Below, piece after piece: positions 53,452 through 62,235 of a stretch of DNA of 64,000 nt. The DNA is from Paenibacillus guangzhouensis (GTDB lineage: Bacteria; Bacillota; Bacilli; Paenibacillales; Paenibacillaceae). Made by a program: the position numbers and the translations under genes. Under the pieces are notes generated by a model. It was not told the DNA's origin and did no database searches. It saw only the letters and a list, made by a program, of their open reading frames with translations. The DNA lies in contig NZ_CP045293.1 in the NCBI RefSeq assembly GCF_009363075.1, positions 5,863,501 to 5,927,500 of the forward strand. The letters are read 5' to 3'. The first letter of the stretch is position 1; each line of letters begins with the position of its first letter.

Positions 53452-54408
53452 ATGTTGAAATTGAGGGTTCTAATCCCTGCTTTTATCGTGCTCTCGATCA
53501 TCTCGGTTTTCGTTGGCGTCAAAGACATATCCCTGCTTGATTTGTTCTCGCTTACGGAAGACCAAATACATATTTTGCAGGTCAGCCGGATCCCTAGACT
53601 GATCAGTATCATCCTCGCAGGCGTCAGCATGAGCATCTGCGGGCTGATCATGCAGCAGCTCAGCCGGAACAAGTTCGTCTCGCCGACGACGGCGGGTACG
53701 ATGGATTCAGCGAGGTTCGGTATTCTGATCGCGATGCTGCTCTTTACCTCGGCAACGCCGCTGCAGAAGATGTTGGTCGCTTTTGCCTTCGCGCTCATCG
53801 GCACGCTGTTGTTCATGAGAATTCTCGATCGGATTAAGTTCAAAGACACGATCTTCATACCACTCGTCGGGTTAATGTTCGGGAATATCGTCAGCTCTGT
53901 CGCAACCTTTTTCGCCTACAAATATGATCTGATACAGAATATGTCTTCTTGGCTTCAAGGGGATTTCTCCATGATTATCAAGGGGCATTATGAATTGCTC
54001 TATATCAGTATTCCGCTGATGATCGTCGCCTATCTGTTCGCGAATAAGTTCACGGTGGCAGGTATGGGGGAGGAGTTCTCGACGAATCTGGGTCTTCATT
54101 ACAAACGCGTCGTGAATTTCGGATTAATCATTGTCGCACTCTCGACCGCTTCCGTCGTGTTAACCGTCGGGATGATTCCGTTCCTTGGACTCATTATTCC
54201 GAACATCGTCAGCCTGTATCATGGGGATCATCTGAAGAATACGTTGCCGCACACCGCGTTACTTGGCGCTGTATTCGTCTTGTTTTGCGATATATTGGGT
54301 CGGATTATCATTTATCCGTTCGAGATATCGATCAGTCTTATGGTTGGGATTATCGGGAGTATCATTTTCGTGTATTTATTGATGAGGAGAAAGGCATATG
54401 GCTTATAA
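53452..54408 (+). CDS. yclN: Siderophore ABC permease YclN-like
   Basis: A 318-residue FecCD-type permease with about nine to ten helices. RIPRLISIILAGVSMSICGLIMQQLSRNKFVSPTTAGTMDSARFG is characteristic of the YclN/FatD petrobactin-type lineage. First gene of a Fur-controlled operon; overlaps the next gene by 11 bp. B. subtilis YclNOPQ imports petrobactin-like siderophores; the actual ligand here is unproven. Confidence 0.9.
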   Translation: MLKLRVLIPAFIVLSIISVFVGVKDISLLDLFSLTEDQIHILQVSRIPRLISIILAGVSMSICGLIMQQLSRNKFVSPTTAGTMDSARFGILIAMLLFTSATPLQKMLVAFAFALIGTLLFMRILDRIKFKDTIFIPLVGLMFGNIVSSVATFFAYKYDLIQNMSSWLQGDFSMIIKGHYELLYISIPLMIVAYLFANKFTVAGMGEEFSTNLGLHYKRVVNFGLIIVALSTASVVLTVGMIPFLGLIIPNIVSLYHGDHLKNTLPHTALLGAVFVLFCDILGRIIIYPFEISISLMVGIIGSIIFVYLLMRRKAYGL

Positions 54409-55348
54409 ACGGAAGACGATTTGGCTCGCGGTGTTCGCGCTTGCGCTGATTGCGACATTCATGTTGATCAACGTCGGCAGCAACTGGGGGTACGTCATTC
54501 CTCGGCGTGTGACGAAGGTATTAGCAATAGTGCTGACCGGGAGCGCAATTGCGTTCTCGACTGTGGTGTTCCAGAGCATTACGAATAACCGGATCTTAAC
54601 GCCTAGCATTCTCGGCTTGGATTCGCTCTATATGTTGATTCAGACCTCCGTTATTTTTCTGTTAGGTTCATCGGCCCTTACGATGGTGAGTAAGAACATG
54701 CATTTTATCATTACCGTCTTGATGATGGTGCTGTTCTCCGGAGTGCTCTATAAATTCATGTTCCGCCGTGATCAGCAAAATATCTATTTCCTATTGCTCA
54801 TCGGGATCATCATCGGGACGTTATTCCAGAGCTTGACGACATTTATGGAAGTGATGATTGATCCGAATGAATTCATGATTGTGCAGGACCGCATGTTCGC
54901 GAGCTTCAACAACATTAATACGGACGTGCTCTTGATCGCAGGGGTCTTGATTGTGGCGGTCACGCTCTATTTCCTCAAGTTCATGAAGTATCTGGATGTG
55001 ATCTCGCTTGGTAGGGACCAAGCTGTGAATCTCGGGGTTCCTTATGATTATGTTGTAAAAAGGCTATTGATTATCGTTGCCATTCTCATATCGATCTCGA
55101 CCGCTCTTGTGGGTCCGATTACATTCCTCGGTCTGCTGGTCGTGAATGTGACGTATCAATTTTTGCGAACGTATCGTCACAGCTACTTAATCGGTGGATC
55201 CATGCTGATTGCAATCATTGCGCTCGTCGGCGGACAACTGATCGTGGAACGTGTCTTCACGTTTTCGACCACGATTAGCGTCATTATTAATTTTATCGGC
55301 GGTGTGTATTTCATCTATCTGCTGCTAAAGGAGAATAAATCGTGGTAG
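54398..55348 (+). CDS. yclO: Siderophore ABC permease YclO-like
   Basis: A 316-residue FecCD-type permease with the pattern RVTKVLAIVLTGSAIAFSTVVFQSITNNRILTPSILGLDSLY, matching YclO/FatC. It forms the translocation pore with YclN. Its end overlaps the yclP start by 7 bp. Confidence 0.9.
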   Translation: MAYKRKTIWLAVFALALIATFMLINVGSNWGYVIPRRVTKVLAIVLTGSAIAFSTVVFQSITNNRILTPSILGLDSLYMLIQTSVIFLLGSSALTMVSKNMHFIITVLMMVLFSGVLYKFMFRRDQQNIYFLLLIGIIIGTLFQSLTTFMEVMIDPNEFMIVQDRMFASFNNINTDVLLIAGVLIVAVTLYFLKFMKYLDVISLGRDQAVNLGVPYDYVVKRLLIIVAILISISTALVGPITFLGLLVVNVTYQFLRTYRHSYLIGGSMLIAIIALVGGQLIVERVFTFSTTISVIINFIGGVYFIYLLLKENKSW

Positions 55349-56100
55349 AAGTCAGTAATGTCTCCAAGTCATATGGTAACAAATCGGTGGTTGACCGGGT
55401 CTCGGTCTCCATTCGCAAAGGACAAGTGACCTCTTTTATTGGTCCGAATGGGGCTGGTAAAAGCACGCTCTTGTCGATCATCAGCCGTCTGATCAAGAAG
55501 GACAGCGGTGAAGTGAAGATCGAAGGCAAGGAGATCAGTGCTTATAAAAGCAATGAGCTTTCGAAGAAGATCTCCATTCTGAAGCAGTCTAATCATATTA
55601 CGCTGAAGCTTACGATCCGCGAGCTTGTGGCATTTGGTCGCTTCCCCTATTCACAAGGGCGTTTGACGCCAGAGGATTGGAAGTTCGTCGATGAGGCGAT
55701 TGATTATATGGATCTTCGCGATCTGCAGCATCATTACCTCGATCAACTCAGCGGCGGCCAGACGCAGCGTGCGTATATCGCTATGGTTATCGCGCAGAAC
55801 ACGGAGTATATCCTGCTCGACGAGCCGCTCAACAATCTGGATATGAAGCATTCGGTTCAGATTATGAAGACGCTGCGAAGACTCGTGGATGAGCTCGGGA
55901 AGACGGTGGTTATCGTTATCCATGACATCAATTTCGCTTCCTGCTATTCCGATTATATTGTGGCGTTGAAGGATGGGAAGGTTGTTCAAGAGGGTCCAAC
56001 GGATGAGATTATCCATACGCCGGTTCTGAAGGAAATCTATGATATGGAGATTCCGATTCAGGAGGTGGAGGGCCGTAAAATCTGTGTTTACTTTTCATAA
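55342..56100 (+). CDS. yclP: Siderophore ABC ATPase YclP-like
   Basis: A 252-residue ATPase. Walker A GPNGAGKST (about 34-42), signature LSGGQTQRAYIAM, Walker B ILLDEPLNNLD and H-loop VIHDINFAS are intact. It starts with GTG at 55342. It drives the YclNO permeases. Confidence 0.92.
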   Translation: MVEVSNVSKSYGNKSVVDRVSVSIRKGQVTSFIGPNGAGKSTLLSIISRLIKKDSGEVKIEGKEISAYKSNELSKKISILKQSNHITLKLTIRELVAFGRFPYSQGRLTPEDWKFVDEAIDYMDLRDLQHHYLDQLSGGQTQRAYIAMVIAQNTEYILLDEPLNNLDMKHSVQIMKTLRRLVDELGKTVVIVIHDINFASCYSDYIVALKDGKVVQEGPTDEIIHTPVLKEIYDMEIPIQEVEGRKICVYFS

Positions 56101-56127
56101 TTAAAATAAATTAATCGAGGTGGAGTC

Positions 56128-57087
56128 ATGAAAAAAACATTAGTCTTCTTATTTACCATCATCCTAGCAACTGCTCTTGCAGCTTGCGGTACGAAGAATG
56201 CCTCTGAGCCAGCTAGCGGTAACAGCACAGAGGCGCAGCAGAGCGAAGAAATGACGATCAAACATCAACTTGGCGAGACGGTTGTGAAGAAGAATCCTTC
56301 CAAAGTTGTCGTATTCGATTTTGGCACATTAGACACATTGGATAAGTTAGGCGTAGAGGTGACGGCTGTCCCGCAGTCGAATGTTCCATCGTACCTTGAG
56401 AAATATAAAGATACGAAGTATGTGAACGCAGGCGGATTGAAAGAGCCGGATTTCGAGAAAATCTCGGAGATTAACCCGGACCTGATCATCATCTCAGGCC
56501 GTCAAGCCGATGCTTATGAGGAATTCAAGAAGCTAGGTCCGACAATTTACATGGGCGTGGATACAACGAAATATATGGAATCCTTCAAGGAAAATGCGAA
56601 AACGCTTGGACAAATCTTCGGTAAAGAGGCTGAAGTGGATAAAGAATTAGCGTCGATCGATGAGGGCATCAAAGCCCTGAATGAGAAAGTGACTGCGAAC
56701 AAGAAGAATTCATTGATCATTCTTGCGAACGAAGGCAAGATCAGCGCCTACGGACCGGCATCCCGTTTTGGTATCATTCATGACGTATTTGGCTATCCCG
56801 CTGTAGATCCATCGCTTGATCCGAAGCAGACACACGGGAACAGCATTTCGTATGAGTATATTGCAGAGAAGAACCCGGATGTCCTCTTCGTCGTCGACCG
56901 TAATAAAGTCGTTGCTGCGAACAGCCAATCTTCTGCACAGAGCGCGATCGAGAACGAAATCGTGAAGAAGACGACGGCGTTTAAAGACGGCAAGATCATT
57001 TACTTGAATCCGGATTACTGGTATCTGTCCGGCGGCGGTCTTATTTCGGTGGCTGAGATGGTAAAAGAAATCGAAGCTTCGGTATAG
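56128..57087 (+). CDS. yclQ: Siderophore-binding lipoprotein YclQ-like
   Basis: A 319-residue class III binding protein with lipobox LAAC (Cys at residue 20). The motifs KVVVFDFGTLDTLDKLGVEVTAVP, GGLKEPDFEKISEINPDLIIISGRQ and FGYPAVDPSLDPKQTHGNSISYEYI match YclQ, which binds petrobactin-type siderophores in B. subtilis. The start follows cgaggtggagtc. It is the last gene of the operon; a terminator follows. Confidence 0.92.
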   Translation: MKKTLVFLFTIILATALAACGTKNASEPASGNSTEAQQSEEMTIKHQLGETVVKKNPSKVVVFDFGTLDTLDKLGVEVTAVPQSNVPSYLEKYKDTKYVNAGGLKEPDFEKISEINPDLIIISGRQADAYEEFKKLGPTIYMGVDTTKYMESFKENAKTLGQIFGKEAEVDKELASIDEGIKALNEKVTANKKNSLIILANEGKISAYGPASRFGIIHDVFGYPAVDPSLDPKQTHGNSISYEYIAEKNPDVLFVVDRNKVVAANSQSSAQSAIENEIVKKTTAFKDGKIIYLNPDYWYLSGGGLISVAEMVKEIEASV

Positions 57088-57125
57088 ATTCCGAAGCAAG
57101 TCAGCATCATATCAACGTATATGAG

Positions 57126-57156
57126 CCCAGTATCTAACGATACTGGGTTTTCTTTA
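57126..57156 (+). terminator. Terminator of the yclNOPQ operon
   Basis: cccagtatc (57126-57134) and gatactggg (57139-57147) form a 9-bp stem around taac, followed by a T-rich tail. Confidence 0.88.
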
Positions 57157-57185
57157 AATGACAGCTTGGCGTGGGGGCTCAAGGG

Positions 57186-57426
57186 CTCAATAACTGCTGC
57201 TTTTTTGCAGTTATTTGGCCCGCCACCTCGCTATGCGCTCGAAATAACTGCAAAAAAGCAGTTAATGAGCGAGTCGATGCGCTGTGCGCCTGAAATAACT
57301 GCAAAAAAGCAGTTAATGAGCCCGCCGCCGCGCTGTGCGCCCAAAATAACTGCAAAAAAGCAGTTAATGAGCGAGCCGCCGCGCCGTGCGCTCGAAATAA
57401 CTGCAAAAAAGCAGTTATTTCGAGCG
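57186..57426. repeat. Tandem array of 51-bp hairpin repeats
   Basis: Five hairpins with core AACTGC..GCAGTT start at 57192, 57246, 57297, 57348 and 57399 (spacing 54, 51, 51, 51 bp). Copies 2-5 have the loop aaaaaa; copy 1 has a T-rich loop, as if inverted. The last copy has 16-bp arms (cgctcgaaataactgc / gcagttatttcgagcg). GC-rich spacers of the type gagcgagccgccgcgccgtg lie between. Because 51 is divisible by three, both strands stay open but neither has a ribosome binding site. No gene is seen from 57088 to 57601. Confidence 0.85.
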
Positions 57427-57601
57427 TGTGATCGCGCCTGAGCCCGCCACCGCGCCGCGCACGAAGGTGCTTACTTTTCGGTCTAATGAAGCGGCACCAC
57501 GCCGCCCGCTAATCTATTCATGCCGTGCACAATGGAGATCATTGTGGTAGGATAGTGGGCGACGAAGGTTAGATGATGCGTACAAGCGGGAGGAAGCATC
57601 T

Positions 57602-58777
57602 TTGAGAATATTACTAAAATTATTGCAAGCCATTTTCTATTCTACTAACGCATTATTAATCCCCTACATGCCGCTTCTGTTGAAGTCCCACGGATTTAGC
57701 CCCCTGGAGACGGGGAGTTTGCTGGCGCTAGGGCCCTTTATTGCGATATTTGCACAACCGCTCGCGGGCATGATCAGCGATAAGATCGGAGCGATCCGGC
57801 CAATTCTGATCGTGCTATGGACGTTTATGGGGCTTAGCGCGCTGCTCTTATTCACGACGGGAGTTCAATCCGTAGCTGCCGTGGCCGTCGTGGCACTATA
57901 TGTGTTCTTCCTACCGGCTGTATCCTTGCTAGACGCCTTGATGGTGAAGAGCGCGGAACAGTTAAATGAAACCTACAGCTCCCTGCGATTATGGGGCTCG
58001 GTCGGCTTTATGCTGACATTGATCATTGTCGGCGGACAGTTCGATGCATGGGGCGGCGTACATGCGTTGCTATGGATTTTCGCACCGATCTGGATCGGGG
58101 TACTAGTTATCTTTCTGATCATGCGCGAGCCTACAGCACAATCGGCATCGGGGGCAGGTTCAGAGACCAGACTATCGCGTACGATGCTGCGCAGTGCGCT
58201 GCTGAACCCGTCTTTATTCGTCTTCTTGGGTCTTATTTTCTTGATTGCCGTTCCGCACCGGATGAATGATACGCTCTTATCTCTCCATATGGAGCATCTC
58301 GGAGCTAACGCAAGCCAGATTTCATGGGCTTGGGCGGTTGCGGGAGCGAGTGAAGTCATCGGATTCTATGTCATGGCGAAGATGATTCGCGGCGATCGCT
58401 TGAAGCAATTGCTTGGACTCACGGCGCTTTTATATGCGATTCGTTGGGGACTCTATGTGTTTATCACCGAACCCTGGGCAATTGTCGCTCTACAGATTAC
58501 ACATATGTTCACGTATGTTGCGATCTGGGCGGGTTCCATCGAATATATTTCCACCGCTTTGCCGAAGCAGATTGTAGCGACAGGACAGGCGCTGCTCAGT
58601 ATGGTATTCATTGGTCTAGGGGGACTCGCCGGAGGTTCGATCGGCGGAGCGATCCAGGAGCATATGGGGGAATCCGCCATGTATGCGATGGGGGTTGTAT
58701 GCTGTGCGGTGGCTTGGCTTGGGTTCCTGGTATGGAACCGCCGCAGTACAGTTGAAGCGAAGCTGCAGGAAGCGTAG
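57602..58777 (+). CDS. MFS transporter
   Basis: A 391-residue major facilitator with 12 predicted helices. The N-terminal PLLLKSHGFSPLETGSLLALGP and the loop 2-3 motif GMISDKIGAIRPI match the LacY-like/MFS_1-like group. The TTG start at 57602 follows cgggaggaagcatc. The substrate is unknown. The dsbA-like gene starts 38 bp downstream. Confidence 0.88.
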   Translation: MRILLKLLQAIFYSTNALLIPYMPLLLKSHGFSPLETGSLLALGPFIAIFAQPLAGMISDKIGAIRPILIVLWTFMGLSALLLFTTGVQSVAAVAVVALYVFFLPAVSLLDALMVKSAEQLNETYSSLRLWGSVGFMLTLIIVGGQFDAWGGVHALLWIFAPIWIGVLVIFLIMREPTAQSASGAGSETRLSRTMLRSALLNPSLFVFLGLIFLIAVPHRMNDTLLSLHMEHLGANASQISWAWAVAGASEVIGFYVMAKMIRGDRLKQLLGLTALLYAIRWGLYVFITEPWAIVALQITHMFTYVAIWAGSIEYISTALPKQIVATGQALLSMVFIGLGGLAGGSIGGAIQEHMGESAMYAMGVVCCAVAWLGFLVWNRRSTVEAKLQEA

Positions 58778-58815
58778 AATGAACACATAAAATCACATGA
58801 GGCAGGTGTAGTGAC

Positions 58816-59466
58816 ATGAAGGTAGAGATTTGGTCTGATTATCAATGTCCGTTTTGCTATATGGGTAAACGGCAATTTGAGGCAGCACTTAAGGAATTTC
58901 CACAGCAAGACGCCATTGAAGTTGTGTACAAAAGCTTTGAGCTAGATCCCAATGCTCCGCTAGAGCCGAAGGAAACGATTGATGAGATGCTCGCCTCAAA
59001 ATACGGCATGTCCATTGAACAGGCAAAAGCGATGAATGCGGATGTAGCCGCCCGTGCTGCTGAAGTGGGATTAACATATGTATTCGATGAAATGAAGCCA
59101 TTGAATTCGTTCGCGGTGCATCGCCTGACACATTTTGCTGCAACTCGCGGACTGCAGCAGCAATTGACTGAGAGGTTATTCGCTGCATATTTCACGGAAT
59201 CGAAGTCGCTGAGTGATACGGAGACGTTATTAGCTCTAGCTGTAGACGTTGGATTAGATCGAGAAGAGGCTACAGCGATGCTGGCTAGCGATGAGTTCGC
59301 TAATGAAGTCCGCGCGGATGAACAAGAAGGAAGTCGTTTGGGCGTCCAAGGCGTACCGTTCTTTGTGTTCAACCGAAGATACGCTGTATCTGGTGCGCAA
59401 TCGCAGGACGTCTTCAAAGATGTCCTTCAGAAAGCATGGGATGAATCGGGAGTGAATAAGAACTAG
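58816..59466 (+). CDS. DsbA family (FrnE-like) oxidoreductase
   Basis: A 216-residue cytosolic thioredoxin-fold protein. The CPFC active site (Cys 11 and 14) follows EIWSDYQ, and GVQGVPFFVFNRRYAVSGAQ supplies the cis-Pro loop near the C-terminus. Members resemble FrnE and polyketide isomerase-like DsbA proteins and often act in redox stress. It probably shares the transcript of the MFS gene. Confidence 0.92.
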   Translation: MKVEIWSDYQCPFCYMGKRQFEAALKEFPQQDAIEVVYKSFELDPNAPLEPKETIDEMLASKYGMSIEQAKAMNADVAARAAEVGLTYVFDEMKPLNSFAVHRLTHFAATRGLQQQLTERLFAAYFTESKSLSDTETLLALAVDVGLDREEATAMLASDEFANEVRADEQEGSRLGVQGVPFFVFNRRYAVSGAQSQDVFKDVLQKAWDESGVNKN

Positions 59467-59480
59467 CCAATACCTTCATA

Positions 59481-59509
59481 TTGACCTGAAGGGTGAATTC
59501 TCATACAAT
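59481..59509 (+). promoter_or_regulatory. Promoter of the DMT transporter leader
   Basis: TTGACC (59481-59486), 17-nt spacer, TACAAT (59504-59509). Starts 15 bp after the dsbA-like stop and about 190 nt before the transporter gene. Confidence 0.7.
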
Positions 59510-59515
59510 AGACAA

Positions 59516-59702
59516 CAACAAGCAAGTATCATATGGATTTTTAAATTCACGCGTGGGTAGCCATGTCGTTGAAGGCGAAATTTTGACAGAGCGTTCTTCG
59601 CTTTGGTTTCATTCGCCCCTTGTTCAGTTATTGAACAAGGGGCTTTTGTTCGTTTATTTACAGAAAAAATGACATCATGTCGATACAGAAAGGGGTTCTT
59701 GG
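59516..59702 (+). promoter_or_regulatory. Candidate attenuator or riboswitch leader (class unknown)
   Basis: The leader contains a hairpin with outer stem GGCGAA (59574-59579) / TTCGCC (59612-59617) and inner stem agagcg/cgcttt, then a perfect 12-bp terminator (59615-59643) whose 5-prime arm shares 59615-59617 with the hairpin. Full formation of both is mutually exclusive. The ribosome binding site aaagggg follows 40 nt later. I cannot match the upstream part to a known riboswitch class. Confidence 0.5.
59615..59649 (+). terminator. Intrinsic terminator inside the DMT transporter leader
   Basis: gccccttgttca (59615-59626) and tgaacaaggggc (59632-59643), loop gttat, followed by tttt. It lies downstream of a promoter and upstream of the gene. 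Confidence 0.85.
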
Positions 59703-60620
59703 ATGGAACGATTTAAGTATTCTACACTTGTATTTCTTGGTGCATGTAGTTATGGGGTGTTATCCACCATTCTGAAGCTCGGACTCGGTGCTGGCTTTAC
59801 TGTACCGCAAATTCTAGGTGGGCAGTATTTCTTCGGCTGGTCTATGCTGCTTGTTCTTATGTTGATCTTCTCCAGGGTCAAAGTTCAGATCAAGCAAGTT
59901 GGCGCCTTGCTGCTCGCAGGGATTCCGATGAGTTTGACAGGGATTTTCTATAGTGTAGCTGTAGCTCAGCTTCCGGCATCACTCGCGGTGCTCTTATTAT
60001 TCCAATTCACATGGATTGGCGTTATTCTCGAAGCGATCTGGGAACGTAAATTCCCGAGCCGTGGCAAAATAATCTCCATTATTGTCTTGATTCTAGGTAC
60101 TCTGCTCGCAGGGGGCGTATTGGAGCAAGGAGGCGGAAGCTACACACCGCTCGGCATTGCAATGGGCTTGTTATCTGCTTTGACCTTTGCCATCTATATC
60201 TTCGTCAGCGGTAAAGTGGCGACGAATGTTCCGGTCTTATCTAAAAGCTTCATTATGGTTAGCGGTGCGCTGATCGTCTTGTTCATCGTTATTACGCCAA
60301 GCTTCTTGTTCGACGGGTCGCTAGCGCAGGGCGCATGGATTTATTCTGTACCTCAGGCGCTCTTAGGGAGTATTATTCCTGTCGTATTCTTCGCCATAGG
60401 TGTACCGAAGGTTGGACCCGGTCTTGGGACGATTCTCGGCGCAGCCGAGCTTCCGGCAGCGGTTATCGTATCTGTCTTGGTCTTGCAGGAGCAAGTGTCT
60501 GGATTGCAATGGACAGGAATTCTACTCATTATCGTTGGGATTGTCATTCCGCAGTTCACATCTATGCAGTCTAAGGATGATCTCAAGCCGCGCAAACTGC
60601 AAGAATCCAGCTCCATTTGA
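59703..60620 (+). CDS. EamA/DMT superfamily transporter
   Basis: A 305-residue membrane protein with ten helices in two EamA repeats (about 5-140 and 150-290). The segment VVFFAIGVPKVGPGLGTILGAAELPAAVIVSVLVLQEQVSGLQWTGILLIIVGIV is typical. The start follows aaaggggttcttgg. The leader with an internal terminator suggests ligand-dependent control, so the exported metabolite may be the effector. The substrate is unknown. Confidence 0.88.
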   Translation: MERFKYSTLVFLGACSYGVLSTILKLGLGAGFTVPQILGGQYFFGWSMLLVLMLIFSRVKVQIKQVGALLLAGIPMSLTGIFYSVAVAQLPASLAVLLLFQFTWIGVILEAIWERKFPSRGKIISIIVLILGTLLAGGVLEQGGGSYTPLGIAMGLLSALTFAIYIFVSGKVATNVPVLSKSFIMVSGALIVLFIVITPSFLFDGSLAQGAWIYSVPQALLGSIIPVVFFAIGVPKVGPGLGTILGAAELPAAVIVSVLVLQEQVSGLQWTGILLIIVGIVIPQFTSMQSKDDLKPRKLQESSSI

Positions 60621-60691
60621 TGATTCGATACACGACATGATACGATTATCGAAATAACCTCATCAAGTGGATGGATGAAGGAGCGTATACG

Positions 60692-61063
60692 ATGATTGAA
60701 CAATCGATTATCCCTTGTGTAGACAGCGAGATTACATTCTCCGTTGTTCCTCAAGGCGAAGATTTATGCGTGACGATTGCAGGAGGGACTAAGCCGCATA
60801 TTGGTGCGGTTGCGCTGGCTCAGGTTCGTCCAAGCCTCGCGGACCCGAATCGCTTGAGCGCTTCGGTTTCCGTCTTGACTCTGCTCGGGCACAAGGAAGA
60901 CGAGATCGCAAGGTTCGTTGCACAGCAAATTGCGGTTGCACGAGGGGCGAACGTCGTTGTATCCTGTGGCGTGCATATTGACGACGCAAGTCTGGAGCAG
61001 TTGCGTGAAATCGACCATGTGATACGTACTTGGTGTGCGGAATTCGTACGCCAACTTGGCTAA
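60692..61063 (+). CDS. LpdD-like prenylated-flavin chaperone family protein
   Basis: A 123-residue protein with HIGAVALAQVRPSL (about 32-45), SASVSVLTLLGHKEDEIARF and VVVSCGVHIDDASLEQL. This pattern resembles LpdD-like proteins, which in gallate decarboxylase systems assist prenylated FMN delivery. No UbiD- or UbiX-type gene is in the window, so its partner is unknown. The start at 60692 follows gaaggagcgtatac. Confidence 0.6.
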   Translation: MIEQSIIPCVDSEITFSVVPQGEDLCVTIAGGTKPHIGAVALAQVRPSLADPNRLSASVSVLTLLGHKEDEIARFVAQQIAVARGANVVVSCGVHIDDASLEQLREIDHVIRTWCAEFVRQLG

Positions 61064-61079
61064 TACTGCTGTAAAAAGA

Positions 61080-61112
61080 CAAAGCTGCCAGGCTCATGCT
61101 TGGCAGCTTTTG
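61080..61112 (+). terminator. Terminator after the LpdD-like gene
   Basis: aaagctgcca (61081-61090) and tggcagcttt (61101-61110) form a 10-bp stem followed by a T. Confidence 0.8.
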
Positions 61113-61145
61113 ACGTCGTATAGGAGATGTTCAACCAAGGGTATC

Positions 61146-61940
61146 CTAATGATTAGTATCCCCGGCAAGCGTTAGCCACTTGCGGTTATGATGTTCTTGT
61201 ACTTCTACCGGGGTATCGAAGAAGTCGCTTAGCACATCCGATTGCAGACAGTTCGCCGTCTCATCGGCTTTGTAGATTTCCCCGCTCTTCACGAGCAATG
61301 TATGCGTGAAGCATGGCGTAATCTCTTCGATGTGATGCGTCACATAGAGCAAGGTGGGGCCGCCGGGCTGCTGCGTAATTCGCTCAATCATTTGCAACAG
61401 TTGTTCTCGTGCGAAGATATCAAGCCCTGTGCAAGGCTCATCCAGAATCAAGAGGTCCGGATTAGCCATGAGTGCCCGAGCGATGAGAATTTTCTGGCGC
61501 TGGCCTTGCGATAACGTGTCGTATGTACGTGCAGCAAGTGCGGAACAGCCTAGGAAATCCATTAATTCTTCGGCCTGCTTCAGATCTTGCTCTTCCGTCT
61601 TATCATACAGACCAATGGTTGCAAATTTGCCGCTGAGGACAATATTGAGCGCCGTCTGGTGCCCGTATAGCTTCTGTTGTAAGGAGGTACTGACCCAACC
61701 GATTCGTTTGCGGAGCTCGCGAAGATCCACTTCGCCGAATTTATGGTCCAGCACTTCGACATGACCCGTCGTCGGCCAGATATAGCCGTTCACGACATTG
61801 AGCATCGTTGTTTTGCCCGACCCGTTCAGTCCGACGATACACCAGTGTTGTCCCTGCTTGACTTCCCAATTCATACCGTGCAAGATCATCGTCGTATCAC
61901 GTCGCCATGATACATTTTTCAGTGATATAATCATGCCCAA
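61146..61940 (-). CDS. ylmA: ABC transporter ATPase, YlmA-like
   Basis: A 264-residue stand-alone ATPase similar to B. subtilis YlmA. Walker A GLNGSGKTT (about 37-45), signature LSQGQRQK, Walker B LLILDEPCTGLD and H-loop VTHHIEE are present. No permease is adjacent. The start is TTG at 61940 or ATG two codons later; ggaggggaaac is closer to the TTG. The role is unknown. It is convergent with the LpdD-like gene. Confidence 0.85.
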   Translation of the reverse strand: MGMIISLKNVSWRRDTTMILHGMNWEVKQGQHWCIVGLNGSGKTTMLNVVNGYIWPTTGHVEVLDHKFGEVDLRELRKRIGWVSTSLQQKLYGHQTALNIVLSGKFATIGLYDKTEEQDLKQAEELMDFLGCSALAARTYDTLSQGQRQKILIARALMANPDLLILDEPCTGLDIFAREQLLQMIERITQQPGGPTLLYVTHHIEEITPCFTHTLLVKSGEIYKADETANCLQSDVLSDFFDTPVEVQEHHNRKWLTLAGDTNH

Positions 61941-61968
61941 GTTTCCCCTCCTTATGCATGTCCTACAA

Positions 61969-62235
61969 TTATGCTTGGGCTAGCGCTTCTTCAGCTGCAT
62001 CTAAGATTTGGTCGAACAATGCATCATCGGCTTCGATGAGTGCGTCGGCCGCCAGTAATTCCTCTTCGCTTCCTGATTCTTTGGCGAAGCTCAAGCTGTA
62101 GTCCCAGTCAATGCCTCTCTTGCTGTGCAGAGAAATTTCGTAGAGGGAAGCATGCTGTTCGAGTGTGAATTGGACAGACCCGTAGTATCCCTCCTCACGC
62201 TGTTCCATCACGGCGTCTACGATTGTTAATTTCAT
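61969..62235 (-). CDS. Small acidic protein, family unrecognised
   Basis: An 88-residue soluble, acidic protein (MKLTIVDAVMEQREEGYYGS start) rich in Glu, Asp and Ala at the C-terminus (about 55-88), probably helical. The start has tgttcttatgg-type upstream context but aggtggcaag is a plausible ribosome binding site. It lies 28 bp before the YlmA-like gene on the same strand and is likely co-transcribed with it. I do not recognise it. Confidence 0.65.
   Translation of the reverse strand: MKLTIVDAVMEQREEGYYGSVQFTLEQHASLYEISLHSKRGIDWDYSLSFAKESGSEEELLAADALIEADDALFDQILDAAEEALAQA

Noticed and set aside
57186-57426. CRISPR array
   Set aside because: The repeated parts are palindromes, the spacers are similar to one another, and no cas gene is present.
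57121-57441. A 106-codon open frame of 17-residue repeats (and a similar one on the other strand)
   Set aside because: It is a by-product of the 51-bp palindromic repeat length, starts at a terminator, and has no ribosome binding site.
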